33,100 nucleotides of DNA from Acinetobacter brisouii (GTDB taxonomy: Bacteria; Pseudomonadota; Gammaproteobacteria; Pseudomonadales; Moraxellaceae). The position numbers and the translations under genes were made by a program. The DNA lies in NCBI RefSeq assembly GCF_008993995.1, contig NZ_BKNN01000033.1, forward strand, positions 1 to 33,100, given 5' to 3'. The notes under the pieces are model-generated. The model was not told the origin of the DNA and searched no databases. It saw nothing but the letters and a program-made list of their open reading frames with translations. Positions within the stretch are counted from its first letter, which is position 1. The number at the start of each line of letters is the position of its first letter. This document shows, piece after piece, positions 1 through 7,965 of this stretch.

Positions 1-90
1 AATTTCAAATTGTGCAGCTACCGCTCGAATAGAATAACCTTCCTCAAGCTTAGCTAAAATTTTACGTCTAAAATGTTCTGAATAACTCAT
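1..90 (-). CDS. IS630-family transposase, N-terminal 30 codons only
   Basis: Read on the minus strand from the ATG at 90-88, the sequence encodes a peptide starting MSYSEHFRRKILAKLEEGYS, followed by a segment ending AAQFEI. This resembles the N-terminal helix-turn-helix of IS630-family transposases, which begin with a short Met-Xaa-Tyr-Ser segment, then an FR(R/K)K(I/V)L helix and a 'GYSIRAVA' recognition turn. The catalytic DDE domain lies outside the window. The assignment rests on this short stretch alone. An IS3-type OrfA or another helix-turn-helix protein is possible but less likely. Confidence 0.55.
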   Translation of the reverse strand, partial: MSYSEHFRRKILAKLEEGYSIRAVAAQFEI

Positions 91-127
91 TGCACCATTG
101 TATTGGTTTTATAATGATTTGACTATA
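1..127 (-). mobile_element. End of an IS630-family insertion sequence (partial)
   Basis: This is the terminal part of an insertion sequence that continues beyond the left edge. It consists of the start of a transposase gene (1-90, minus strand) and about 35 bases of untranslated end sequence. IS630 elements insert at TA, and the sequence ctata at 123-127 gives a plausible TA duplication at 124-125 or 126-127. I place the outer boundary there by inference; the inverted repeat cannot be verified because the other end is absent. The element lies directly against a gene fragment that has lost its start. Confidence 0.55.
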
Positions 128-622
128 GTCGGACTTGCGAAAGAAGAAATCCCACAAGCCAACAAAAAAGGCGTGGTTGATGTCAGTGATAGTAATATCA
201 GCCAGCTAGAACAACTCACTGAAAACCTGCCAAACGATCAATGGTCTTATATTGAGAACAAAAAACAGGACATTTATGACCTGAAAAATAAGACCAAAAC
301 AGGTGATGTTCTCTCGCTTAAACTCAACTGTAATGTGACGAGCCAAAATCCAACGTTCTCCATTGAAAATAGTGATGGTCAAGTCGTTCTTAAAGCCTAT
401 GACGAACAGGCAGGACAAATCCAGTTTCTACTCGACAATAAAAACTACGGCAATATTTTTGGATCAGGTCAGTCAAAACAGCTGACTGCATTTAAAACTC
501 AAGTTTTACATGCCAAAATCATCAAAATCTATAATCAGGGCAAGCTTTACAGCTTTAACAATCACAAAGCCGAACTGCTGACTAAGCCCGTGTCCTGTAA
601 AGCCATTTCAACGTTAAGATAA
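98..622 (+). pseudogene. 5'-truncated hypothetical protein gene
   Basis: The frame stays open to the TAA at 620-622. The only upstream start (ATG at 98) lies inside the IS630-type end, so about the first ten codons come from the insertion sequence and the native start is missing. The remaining roughly 165 residues are hydrophilic and rich in Asn, Lys and Gln. They contain two cysteines (near 'LKLNCNV' and 'KPVSCKA'). There is no visible signal peptide or membrane segment and no domain I recognise. A secreted or periplasmic origin is possible but would need the lost N-terminus. A bidirectional hairpin separates it from rarA. Whether the chimeric reading frame is expressed is unknown. Confidence 0.5.
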
Positions 623-630
623 TCAAAAAG

Positions 631-652
631 ATTGCCAAGGAATCTTGGCAAT
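631..652. terminator. Bidirectional intrinsic terminator between the gene fragment and rarA
   Basis: A perfect 9-bp stem (attgccaag / cttggcaat) closes a 4-base loop. It lies between the stop codons of two convergent genes, at 622 and 658. On the minus strand the stem is followed by ctttttg, which makes it a good terminator for rarA. On the plus strand the T-run is weaker. Confidence 0.75.
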
Positions 653-657
653 TTGGT

Positions 658-1932
658 TTACTGTTGCTGCTGTTCTTGCTGCCAGCGACGCTGTTGCAAA
701 CGCTCACCTTCCACTTCTCGCTTATTGCGAGCCGATTCATACAACTTTGTGCCTTTGAGCTCAGGTGGCAGATAATCCTGCATGACAAAATGCTCTGGAT
801 AATCATGTGGATAGAGATAGTCGACACCATAACCCTGTTGTTTCATGAGCTTGGTTGGTGCATTGCGTAAATGCAATGGCACAGACAAATTTGCAGTTTT
901 CTCTGCCAATTCCATAGCACGGTTAATTGCCAAATAGGTACTGTTACTTTTGGCACTGGTCGCCAAGTACACCGCACATTGCCCCAACAGAATACGGGCT
1001 TCGGGCATCCCAATCACCTGCACAGAACGGAAACATTCTCCCGCCAGTAACAGTGCATTTGGGTTGGAGTTCCCAATATCTTCCGAAGCTGCAATCAGCA
1101 TACGACGCGCAATAAATAATGGATCTTCCCCACCTTTGAGCATGCGTGCCATCCAGTACAAGGCTGCATCTGGGTCACTCCCTCGAATCGATTTAATGAA
1201 TGCTGAAACCAAATCATAATGCTGCTCGCCTGACTTGTCATAACGTGCAATGTTTTGCTGAGCGACACGCACCACCAGTGCATTATTGATATGATTGTCT
1301 TGCTCTGGCTCAAAGGTACTGGCAATTAAATCCAGTAAATTAAGTGCCTTACGTGCATCACCTGCTGCAAACTGAATTAACGCATCAAATTCATCAATAT
1401 AAATCTGACGGTCTTTTAAGAAACGGTCTTGCTGTAGTGCTTTATTTAATAAACTTTCAATCGCTTCATTGGACAAGGCATTTAAGCTATAGACCTGACA
1501 GCGTGACAGCAAAGCACTATTTATCTCAAAAGACGGATTTTCTGTGGTCGCACCAATTAAGGTGATTTTACCTTTTTCGACTGCGCCCAATAATGCATCT
1601 TGCTGAGATTTATTAAAACGATGAATTTCATCAATAAAAACCACAGGTGCCAGTAAGTCACCACTTTCTGCGATGACTTCACGGAGTTCTTTGACTCCAG
1701 TATTCAGTGCCGACAAGCTGATAAAAGGACGATCCACTGCTTGTGCCAAAAGTAAGGCAATCGTGGTTTTTCCAACACCTGGTGGCCCCCAAAAAATAAT
1801 CGAAGGTAAATGCCCCTGATCAATCATTTGCCGCAAGGGCGCACCATCTCCCAGCAAATGTTCTTGCCCAATAATTTCAGATAGATCACGGGGACGCAAA
1901 CGCTCGGGTAATGGAATTTGGCTCTCTGACAT
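658..1932 (-). CDS. rarA: Replication-associated recombination protein A (AAA+ ATPase)
   Basis: RarA (MgsA) is a clamp-loader-like AAA+ ATPase that acts at stalled replication forks and single-stranded DNA ends, alongside SSB and RecA. The 424-residue length fits the family. Visible motifs are a Walker A GPPGVGKT at residues 49-56 and a Walker B FIDEIHRFNKSQQDALL with Asp101-Glu102. A sensor-1 region 'LIGATTENPSFE' and a sensor-2/arginine segment 'FAAGDARKALNLLD' follow. The C-terminal half carries the conserved tetramerisation region ('SIRGSDPDAALYWMARML', 'APTKLMKQQGYG'). The extreme C-terminus is Gln-rich. It starts at ATG 1932, 56 bases beyond the upstream esterase stop, and may be read from that gene or from its own promoter. 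Orthology is clear. Confidence 0.95.
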   Translation of the reverse strand: MSESQIPLPERLRPRDLSEIIGQEHLLGDGAPLRQMIDQGHLPSIIFWGPPGVGKTTIALLLAQAVDRPFISLSALNTGVKELREVIAESGDLLAPVVFIDEIHRFNKSQQDALLGAVEKGKITLIGATTENPSFEINSALLSRCQVYSLNALSNEAIESLLNKALQQDRFLKDRQIYIDEFDALIQFAAGDARKALNLLDLIASTFEPEQDNHINNALVVRVAQQNIARYDKSGEQHYDLVSAFIKSIRGSDPDAALYWMARMLKGGEDPLFIARRMLIAASEDIGNSNPNALLLAGECFRSVQVIGMPEARILLGQCAVYLATSAKSNSTYLAINRAMELAEKTANLSVPLHLRNAPTKLMKQQGYGVDYLYPHDYPEHFVMQDYLPPELKGTKLYESARNKREVEGERLQQRRWQQEQQQQ

Positions 1933-1988
1933 GTGGTTTCAATTCGTTGTTTTGGCTTTGTTATAGTCTACAAGATTGAAATAGCCAT

Positions 1989-2891
1989 TCAATAGCGTTG
2001 TTCGGTGATTACATCAAGCAACGAAGCAGAAAAAACTTCACCATGCCTCAAGTCGGGATACACCACCAATTTGACATCTGCGCCTTTACGATGCAGTTGT
2101 CGCACAATCTCACGATTTTGATCAATTAATTCATCAATCTGCTTATCTTGATCCTCGGCAGCAACAGGGGTTTGTACGTCACCTTCAATAATTGATAAAT
2201 GCTTATGCTGTAACTGGGCAGGTGTTGCCTGATTCAACATCTGTTGAATACGGTCATTTTGCCAGTGAATCGAAGGACTTGCCGCAAAGTAAGACTGGAA
2301 ATAGTTGCTGTTTAAATAGGTATCTAACACAAACAATCCACCATAAGAATGTCCCCACAACGCAGTCCGCTGCGGATTAATCTGTGTCTGCTGATTGACC
2401 CACGGCACAATCTTGTCTAATAACAGTTGACGGAACTCGGCACTCCCACCTGTTATCCGTTCAGGGTGATTGAGATCAGGCTGTAACTTGCCCGAAGCAT
2501 CGGCAGGCGTATAGTCCTGAGCACGGGCATTCACTTCATAAGGCAAATTGCTTTGATAACCCACTGCCACCAAAACAGGTGCATCCGACTTACTCAGTTG
2601 TTTCAGGACATTTTCCTGAAGATGTGACATTGCAGAATTGCCATCGAGCATATATAGCGCGGCATAACCTTGGGCTGGCGCAGCATGTTTAGGAATTCCG
2701 AGCCACACCCGATAGTGTCGCTGGCGATCTTTCGAGTCAAATTCTAAAGTTTTAAACTGATAAACAGCCGAGCCTGTTTGGGCAATATTGGCAGGTAACG
2801 GCTGAATATTGGGACGGGCATTTGCCGTGATGCTACTAAAACCAAGCAAGCAGCCCAATAAGATGCTGCCTGCCTGAGCTGAAAATTTCAT
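1989..2891 (-). CDS. Secreted alpha/beta-hydrolase, siderophore-esterase-like (Fes/IroE/esterase D family)
   Basis: This is a probable periplasmic serine esterase. The sequence holds the nucleophile elbow GHSYGG (Ser near residue 182 from the chosen start) and a late catalytic His in 'YPDLRHGEVF'. The family pattern around 'YMLDGNSAM' near residue 85 resembles IroE-type hydrolases, which linearise catecholate siderophores. I chose ATG 2891 because it begins a good signal peptide, MKFSAQAGSILLGCLLGFSS with an Ala-Asn-Ala cleavage site. The alternative ATG at 2930 adds 13 residues and lies within the Fur box. Together with that Fur box, this suggests iron-regulated release of iron from siderophores. 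The exact substrate is inference, and other esterase D-like activities are possible. Confidence 0.75.
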   Translation of the reverse strand: MKFSAQAGSILLGCLLGFSSITANARPNIQPLPANIAQTGSAVYQFKTLEFDSKDRQRHYRVWLGIPKHAAPAQGYAALYMLDGNSAMSHLQENVLKQLSKSDAPVLVAVGYQSNLPYEVNARAQDYTPADASGKLQPDLNHPERITGGSAEFRQLLLDKIVPWVNQQTQINPQRTALWGHSYGGLFVLDTYLNSNYFQSYFAASPSIHWQNDRIQQMLNQATPAQLQHKHLSIIEGDVQTPVAAEDQDKQIDELIDQNREIVRQLHRKGADVKLVVYPDLRHGEVFSASLLDVITEQRY

Positions 2892-2928
2892 AATGATCGT
2901 GCTACAAAACGAGATGTTTTGTTTTATC

Positions 2929-2947
2929 ATTATTGAGAATCATTATC
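2929..2947 (-). promoter_or_regulatory. Fur box upstream of the esterase gene
   Basis: Read on the minus strand this is GATAATGATTCTCAATAAT, which matches the 19-base Fur consensus GATAATGATAATCATTATC at 14 of 19 positions, with an intact GATAATGAT half. It lies about 40 bases before the chosen start, where an iron-responsive repressor could block transcription. Confidence 0.7.
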
Positions 2948-2959
2948 AAATAATTTTAA

Positions 2960-3673
2960 TTAGAGTGCTTCAATCAAACTGTACAAATCCGCTTGCGCAT
3001 CTTCATTGCCTTGCTCTGCGGCTCTTGCTAGCCATTTCAGCGCTTGCTTGTTATTTTGGATAACGCCAATCCCATCGCGATATAAGCAGCCCAAATTATA
3101 CTGAGCAAGCGCATTATCTTGCTCTGCGGCTTGTGAATAATATTCAACGGCTTTCTTACTGTTTTTCACCACTGCATAACCATGCAGATAAAATGTTCCC
3201 AAGTTATTCAATGCATTTGGCTCGCCAAGTTTCGCTGCTTGGCTATACCATGAAAATGCCTGATGATAATCTGGAATCTCTTTTTGATTTTCATAAAGAT
3301 AGCCAATATTGGTCATTGCCTGTGCTGAACCATGCTGAGCTGCTTTGCGATAATAGGCTAAAGCTTTTTTTAGATCCTGTTCGACACCCTCGCCATCGTC
3401 ATACATGAGTCCAAGAGCATATTCAGCATCTACATTGTCTTGTTTTGCTGCCTTTTCATACCACATAAGCGCCTGATCAAAATCTTGTTCAGTTTCATCA
3501 TCACCGTAATAGTAGATATCGCCAATTTTATTTTGCGCTTCAGGATGACCTTGTTTAGCGAGTTGTAAAACCTGTGGAGCACTCATTTCATCGAAATCGA
3601 TTGCTGCATATACAGGGGTATTCAAAAAGCCACTGAGCACAGTAACCAAAAATAAGTTTCTAATTTTATTCAT
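2960..3673 (-). CDS. Secreted Sel1-like repeat (SLR/TPR) protein
   Basis: This 237-residue protein begins with a signal peptide (MNKIRNLFLVTVLSGFLNTP, cleavage after 'VYA'). It then consists almost entirely of Sel1-like repeats of about 36 residues. Recurring units include 'ALMWYEKAAKQDNVDAEYAL', 'ALAYYRKAAQHGSAQAMTN', 'AFSWYSQAAKLGEPNALNN', 'AVEYYSQAAEQDNALAQYN' and 'ALKWLARAAEQGNEDAQAD'. Such alpha-helical solenoids are protein-interaction scaffolds in the periplasm or on the surface. The sequence gives no partner or enzymatic role. It is transcribed in the same direction as the esterase gene, about 70 bases upstream of it, with the Fur box lying between them. Confidence 0.85.
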   Translation of the reverse strand: MNKIRNLFLVTVLSGFLNTPVYAAIDFDEMSAPQVLQLAKQGHPEAQNKIGDIYYYGDDETEQDFDQALMWYEKAAKQDNVDAEYALGLMYDDGEGVEQDLKKALAYYRKAAQHGSAQAMTNIGYLYENQKEIPDYHQAFSWYSQAAKLGEPNALNNLGTFYLHGYAVVKNSKKAVEYYSQAAEQDNALAQYNLGCLYRDGIGVIQNNKQALKWLARAAEQGNEDAQADLYSLIEAL

Positions 3674-3758
3674 AAAAATCCAGTTAATATCATCAATTTT
3701 CTTTATTTTTCAGTCATTTTAAGGTAGTTTTTCATTCAGAAATAAAAACGCGCATAGT

Positions 3759-4922
3759 TTACTGCAATTTAAGTAAAGCTGCATTCTCCCCATCTTCAAT
3801 GACCCACAAATCTCCTGTTGGCGTTTGCAGTAAGCCACGAATCCGCTGTCCCATTTCAATCCTTTCCAGTTCCTTAATCGGTTTCTGCTGAAGATCGACC
3901 ACAATAATCGACTCTGAGGATAAACCTCCAATCAATGCCTTTCCTGTCCACTGCGGAATACGTTTACCTTGATAAATAATTAAACTTGAAGGAGAAATCA
4001 CGGGTGTCCAACTCACGACAGGAGCCTGAAACTCAGGACAAGTACTATGCCGTGGAATTTTAATTCCTGAATAATGATCACCATTAGACACCAAAGGGTA
4101 ACCATAGTTCCGACCTTTATGAATTTGATTTAACTCATCGCCACCTTTTGGCCCCATTTCGACTTCCCAAAGTTGTCCTTGGCTGTCAAAAGCAATGCCT
4201 AAAGGATTACGATGCCCCCATGACCAAAGCTGTGCAGCTGTTCCACCTTGGGCATATAACGGATTATCTGCGGGCACTGAACCATCGGCATTGAGGCGTA
4301 CAATTTTCCCCAAATGGCTTTGTAAATCTTGGGCTGGGCTAAATTGCTGACGTTCACCTGAGCTAATCCACAACTTACCATCTCGGTCAAATAGCACCCG
4401 ATAAGAAAAATGACCATGACCACGTACTTTAGGCTGTTGTGTCCAAATACGTTGCCGATGTAATAACCGTGGTTGCTGCGCCTGTGACAAATCTAATTCA
4501 GCACGATCGACCACTGCGCCAGTTCCCTGATCAGAGCTTTCAACATAACTAAAATAAATCAAATGATTACGCTGAAAATCGGGATGTAAAACAATATCTC
4601 CCAAACCGCCCTGTCCTGCATCTACCACTGTAGGTACGCCTGCAACACTCAATATTTTTTGGGTTGCGGGTTCAAAGAGTTTAATTGCCCCTGCCTTTTC
4701 TGTGACGAGCAAACGTCCATCAGGCAATGCCGCCAGTGCCCACGGCGAATTAAAATAACTGACTTTTTGAAAATGCAGTAAAGTAAACTTAGAATTACGG
4801 GTATCGTCAGGCTGATCAAAATATTCCTTGAGCGCTTTTAACTGACTAAAATCTGATGAACTACAGGCACTCACCAGCCACCCAACTGACATAAATAGTA
4901 AAAGATGTTTAAATCTTTGCAT
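3759..4922 (-). CDS. Lipoprotein PQQ-dependent sugar dehydrogenase (GSDH family, YliI-like)
   Basis: The protein is a six-bladed beta-propeller of the glucose/sorbosone dehydrogenase family, relatives of YliI/Asd, which oxidise aldoses with PQQ. Family segments include 'PWALAALPDGRLLVTEKAG', 'AGQGGLGDIVLHPDF', 'RGHGHFSYRVLFDRDGKLW' with a following 'SSGER', 'SWGHRNPLGIAFDSQGQLWE' and 'GPKGGDELNQIHKGRNYGYP'. The frame is open for 77 more codons upstream, but I chose ATG 4922. It follows an AAAGGA ribosome site and starts a lipoprotein signal (MQRFKHLLLFMSVGW, lipobox LVSAC). Longer versions would overlap the neighbouring merR gene. The mature protein of about 367 residues is probably membrane-anchored in the periplasm. 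Confidence 0.85.
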   Translation of the reverse strand: MQRFKHLLLFMSVGWLVSACSSSDFSQLKALKEYFDQPDDTRNSKFTLLHFQKVSYFNSPWALAALPDGRLLVTEKAGAIKLFEPATQKILSVAGVPTVVDAGQGGLGDIVLHPDFQRNHLIYFSYVESSDQGTGAVVDRAELDLSQAQQPRLLHRQRIWTQQPKVRGHGHFSYRVLFDRDGKLWISSGERQQFSPAQDLQSHLGKIVRLNADGSVPADNPLYAQGGTAAQLWSWGHRNPLGIAFDSQGQLWEVEMGPKGGDELNQIHKGRNYGYPLVSNGDHYSGIKIPRHSTCPEFQAPVVSWTPVISPSSLIIYQGKRIPQWTGKALIGGLSSESIIVVDLQQKPIKELERIEMGQRIRGLLQTPTGDLWVIEDGENAALLKLQ

Positions 4923-4989
4923 CGATACATCCTTTTCACAAAACACTTTCATGCATCTTGCGATGAATGAATTTTTTATATTTTTAGCC

Positions 4990-5397
4990 TTACTCTGCAT
5001 CCAGCTGATGTAAGGTTCTAACAATATTACAATCTTGTATGCAGGCTTGTGAATTACAGCTTTGACGTAACTGCTGTAATTGCTGACTAAATTTTTGTAA
5101 TTGCTGAATTTTCTCCTGAATATGCCCCAAATGTGCCTCAACCAGTTCATCAACCACTGCGCAGTTATCTTGAGGATGTTGTAACAGGGTATTCATCTCT
5201 TGTATTTCCTTGAGTGACATTCCCAATTCTCGGCAGTGCCGAATAAAAATCAGCTGCTGTAAAGCCTGATCATCATAATAACGGTAATTGTTGTTGGCGC
5301 GCGGTGGTGCAGCAAATAACTGCTTTTTTTCATAAAATCGAATGGTATCGGCTGAAAGCTTCGATTTTTTAGCGAGTTCACCAATGCTAAAAAACAT
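4990..5397 (-). CDS. MerR-family metal-responsive regulator, CadR-like
   Basis: The 135-residue protein has the MerR N-terminal winged helix ('FSIGELAKKSKLSADTIRFY' at residues 3-22, then 'NNYRYYDD'). A dimerisation coiled coil rich in Gln and Leu follows. Cysteines at 79, 114, 119 and 123 correspond in placement to the Cd/Pb-binding cysteines of CadR/PbrR. The ATG at 5397 follows a GAGAGG ribosome site; the longer reading begins at a GTG two codons earlier. It diverges from a cation-efflux gene with a MerR operator between, so it probably activates efflux when Cd, Pb or Zn is bound. The exact metal is inference. Confidence 0.85.
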   Translation of the reverse strand: MFFSIGELAKKSKLSADTIRFYEKKQLFAAPPRANNNYRYYDDQALQQLIFIRHCRELGMSLKEIQEMNTLLQHPQDNCAVVDELVEAHLGHIQEKIQQLQKFSQQLQQLRQSCNSQACIQDCNIVRTLHQLDAE

Positions 5398-5408
5398 ACA
5401 CACCTCTC

Positions 5409-5439
5409 TTGACCTTAGAGTTACTCCAAGCTTTTAAAT
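5409..5439 (+). promoter_or_regulatory. MerR-type operator-promoter for the cation-efflux gene
   Basis: A -35 TTGACC (5409-5414) and a -10 TTAAAT (5434-5439) are separated by 19 bases, the overlong spacing that MerR activators correct by twisting DNA. Between them lies the dyad CTTAGAGT-T-ACTCCAAG (5414-5430), with 15 of 16 arm positions pairing. A start point near 5446 would place the efflux ATG at 5470 in a short leader. Confidence 0.8.
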
Positions 5440-5469
5440 CAGTGTATGCAGATTAGACAGGATTTTCAA

Positions 5470-6093
5470 ATGGCAGGTTGTCAATGTGAACATCATACGC
5501 CGAAACAGGCACGATCAAAAAAATTCCGCAATGCGCTATGGATTGCATTCTTCTTGAATCTCAGCATGTTTATCATTGAAGTTGTTGTTGGCATAAAAGC
5601 AGGTTCAACAGCACTTTGGGCAGATGCGCTAGATTTTGCAGGAGATGCTTTTAACTATGCGATTTCCATTATGGCACTCGGTATGAGTCTCTATTGGCGA
5701 GCCAGTATTGCACTGGTTAAAGGCATCACTATGTTCGCTTTTGCTGTACTGATCTTGGTCAAGGTGGTTTGGGCTTACTGGACAGGGCTTCAGCCTGAAG
5801 CCATAACGATGGGACTGATCGGATTATTGGCTTTGGTTGCCAATGTGCTGAGTGCCCTTGTGCTTTATACCTTCCGCGATGGCGATGCCAATATGACCTC
5901 GGTGTGGCTCTGTAGCCGCAATGATGCGATTGGAAATATTGCTGTGATCTTGGCTGCTATCGGTGTTTTTGGCACACAAAGCAGCATTCCCGATCTTGTT
6001 GTGGCTGTTGTCATGGCCAGCTTGGGCTTTAGCTCAGGTTATCACGTTATTCAAAAATCCCGTGCCGAGCGCCAAGCAGCCAAAGTGACTTAG
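5470..6093 (+). CDS. Cation-efflux protein of the CDF family
   Basis: This is an inner-membrane cation exporter with several hydrophobic helices. It carries the metal-site patterns 'ALWADALDFAGDAFNYA' in TM2 and 'SRNDAIGNIAV' in TM5, which correspond to the paired acidic/His sites of cation diffusion facilitators. At 207 residues it lacks the usual cytoplasmic C-terminal domain. A Cys/His-containing N-terminus ('MAGCQCEHH') may help bind metal. I chose ATG 5470 because AGGA at 5459 is well spaced. The ATG at 5446 would coincide with the predicted transcription start. The divergent CadR-like regulator indicates induction by heavy metal. Confidence 0.85.
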   Translation: MAGCQCEHHTPKQARSKKFRNALWIAFFLNLSMFIIEVVVGIKAGSTALWADALDFAGDAFNYAISIMALGMSLYWRASIALVKGITMFAFAVLILVKVVWAYWTGLQPEAITMGLIGLLALVANVLSALVLYTFRDGDANMTSVWLCSRNDAIGNIAVILAAIGVFGTQSSIPDLVVAVVMASLGFSSGYHVIQKSRAERQAAKVT

Positions 6094-6452
6094 CGTAGCG
6101 CTCCAATATAATGATGTGGAACTTCTTCTTTATTCATCACAGGATGGCTGATTTCTTCAGCCATTGCTGGATGAGTTGCGGTGACAGGCGCGACAAATTT
6201 CACTGTTGGAATATGAGTTGGTGCTGTTCCTGTTGCCAATACGCTTTCTAAACGTAAACCCAAACGATGTAGTTCATTATCTCCTGTGGATAAAGCAAGT
6301 CTAACCACCTCTTCTGCATACTCTAAATTATGCTCCAGATAAACCACATCAATCACGCGTCCAACAACGCGTCTTAAACGCACATACAACTGTGTGGCTA
6401 GATCAAAGATTTCTTTCTCAACTTTTTTATCTTTGCTTAATATCGTTTTCAT
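6090..6452 (-). CDS. Small hypothetical protein upstream-linked to amtB
   Basis: I do not recognise this 120-residue protein. Its first two thirds are predicted helical and charged ('KKVEKEIFDLATQLYVRLRR', 'EHNLEYAEEVVRLALSTGDN'). The tail is Pro/His/Thr-rich ('THIPTVKFVAPVTATHPAM') and ends 'HHYIGALR'. There is no signal peptide or membrane segment, and it is not a P-II (GlnK) protein despite its place beside amtB. I chose ATG 6452 because GGAG is six bases upstream; two further ATGs lie in frame upstream. It lies 58 bases downstream of amtB on the same strand. Its stop overlaps the convergent efflux gene by four bases. Confidence 0.65.
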   Translation of the reverse strand: MKTILSKDKKVEKEIFDLATQLYVRLRRVVGRVIDVVYLEHNLEYAEEVVRLALSTGDNELHRLGLRLESVLATGTAPTHIPTVKFVAPVTATHPAMAEEISHPVMNKEEVPHHYIGALR

Positions 6453-6510
6453 ATTCATCTCCACAGTCTGATTCAAGTGAGTGCACTGAATCTATTTTTT
6501 ATGCAACACA

Positions 6511-7830
6511 TTAAGGCACATGCTCGCCATGTTGCGCTAAATCTAATCCGATTTGTTCTTGTTCAGCATCGACCCGTAAGCCAATGACCTTCTTAATCAC
6601 AAATAAAATAATGATTGAAACCACAGCGCTATAAATGAAGGTTGTGACCGCACCAATAACTTGCACAAGTAAACTTGCATCCAAACCTGAGATCTGTTTT
6701 TGTGCAAAAATACCTGTCAAAATCGCACCGACAATGCCCCCTACACCATGAATACCAAAGACATCTAAAGAATCATCGGCTTTGAGTAAACTTTTGAGTT
6801 GGGTTGCACCCCAGTAACAACACACGCCTGCAATCAAACCAATCAGTAAACCACCTGTCATATCCACAAAACCCGATGCAGGGGTAATCGCCACCAAACC
6901 TGCTACCGCACCTGAACATGCCCCCAATAAAGTTGCTTTACGACGACTGATATATTCCACCAATAACCAAGTCAATGCAGCGGCTGCGGCGGCTAATTGT
7001 GTCACCAACATCGCCATGCCTGCACGACCATCGGCTGCCCCTGCTGAACCTGCATTGAAACCAAACCAACCCACCCACAATAATGATGCACCAATAAAGG
7101 TATAAATCAGGTTATTGGGGAAAAATGGTTCTTTACCATAGCCTTGTCGCTGACCCAACATATAAGCACAGGCTAAACCTGCTGCACCTGCATTGATATG
7201 AACTACAGTACCGCCTGCAAAATCCAAAGCACCTTTTGCCGCAAGCCAACCTGCTGGTTCCCAAACCCAATGGGCTACAGGGACATAAACCAGTAAAATC
7301 CAGAAAAACATAAACCAAAACATCGCTGAAAAATGCATTCGTTCTGCAAATGCCCCTGTGATTAATGCGGGGGTAATAATCGCGAAGGTCATTTGGAACA
7401 TGATCCAAACCGTTTCAGGAATACTCGAAGCAATATGACTCACCGAAATCTTGCCATCAATTGCATCGAAAACCACACCTTGCAACATCACGCGATCAAA
7501 GCCCCCAATGAAGGCATTATTCGGTGTAAATGCAAGGCTATAACCTACTACAGCCCATAACACACTAGCTAAACAAACAATGACCAAACTTTGTAATGCA
7601 GTTGTGATTAAATTCTTTTTGCGTACCATTCCTGCATAAAACAATGCAATTCCGGGAATAGTCATCAGTAATACCAAGGCGGTGGATGTCAACATCCACG
7701 CGGTATTACCACTATTGATTTGATCTAAATTGGTGACATAAGGGGCAGTTGCTGCCCAAGTCATACTCGAACTTGCAAAAAAGCCAAGTAAGATGAGTAG
7801 AAGATGTTTGATATCACGATATTTATACAT
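6511..7830 (-). CDS. amtB: Ammonium transporter AmtB
   Basis: This is an inner-membrane trimeric channel for ammonium/ammonia uptake. The 439-residue protein opens with a signal-like segment ('LLLILLGFFASSSMTWA') followed by eleven hydrophobic helices. The conserved pore histidines are His211 in 'GGTVVHINAG' and His361 in 'DVFGIHGVGG', equivalent to the E. coli twin histidines. The structural Asp203 is in 'ALDFAGG'. The C-terminus ('AEQEQIGLDLAQHGEHVP') is the cytoplasmic tail that P-II proteins block in other bacteria. No glnK is adjacent; a small unknown gene follows instead. I saw no convincing NtrC site by eye in the 135-base gap upstream (7831-7965). Confidence 0.95.
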   Translation of the reverse strand: MYKYRDIKHLLLILLGFFASSSMTWAATAPYVTNLDQINSGNTAWMLTSTALVLLMTIPGIALFYAGMVRKKNLITTALQSLVIVCLASVLWAVVGYSLAFTPNNAFIGGFDRVMLQGVVFDAIDGKISVSHIASSIPETVWIMFQMTFAIITPALITGAFAERMHFSAMFWFMFFWILLVYVPVAHWVWEPAGWLAAKGALDFAGGTVVHINAGAAGLACAYMLGQRQGYGKEPFFPNNLIYTFIGASLLWVGWFGFNAGSAGAADGRAGMAMLVTQLAAAAAALTWLLVEYISRRKATLLGACSGAVAGLVAITPASGFVDMTGGLLIGLIAGVCCYWGATQLKSLLKADDSLDVFGIHGVGGIVGAILTGIFAQKQISGLDASLLVQVIGAVTTFIYSAVVSIIILFVIKKVIGLRVDAEQEQIGLDLAQHGEHVP

Positions 7831-7965
7831 TTACCCCCCATGACACTGTTGCTTAGAATATTTGAAATTTCACAAATTTTATATGTATAAAAATCAAGCA
7901 AAATCTAAGCCAACAATTTAAGGAGATGCTTTTTTAACCGCTATTTTATTGTTTTTATTTTAATT

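Noticed and set aside
4923-5153. An additional 77-residue N-terminal extension of the sugar dehydrogenase
   Set aside because: It overlaps the merR coding sequence, and the inner start has a ribosome site followed directly by a lipoprotein signal.
5409-5439. The dyad as a zinc-specific or cadmium-specific site
   Set aside because: The spacing and dyad show a MerR-family operator, but metal specificity cannot be read from the operator.
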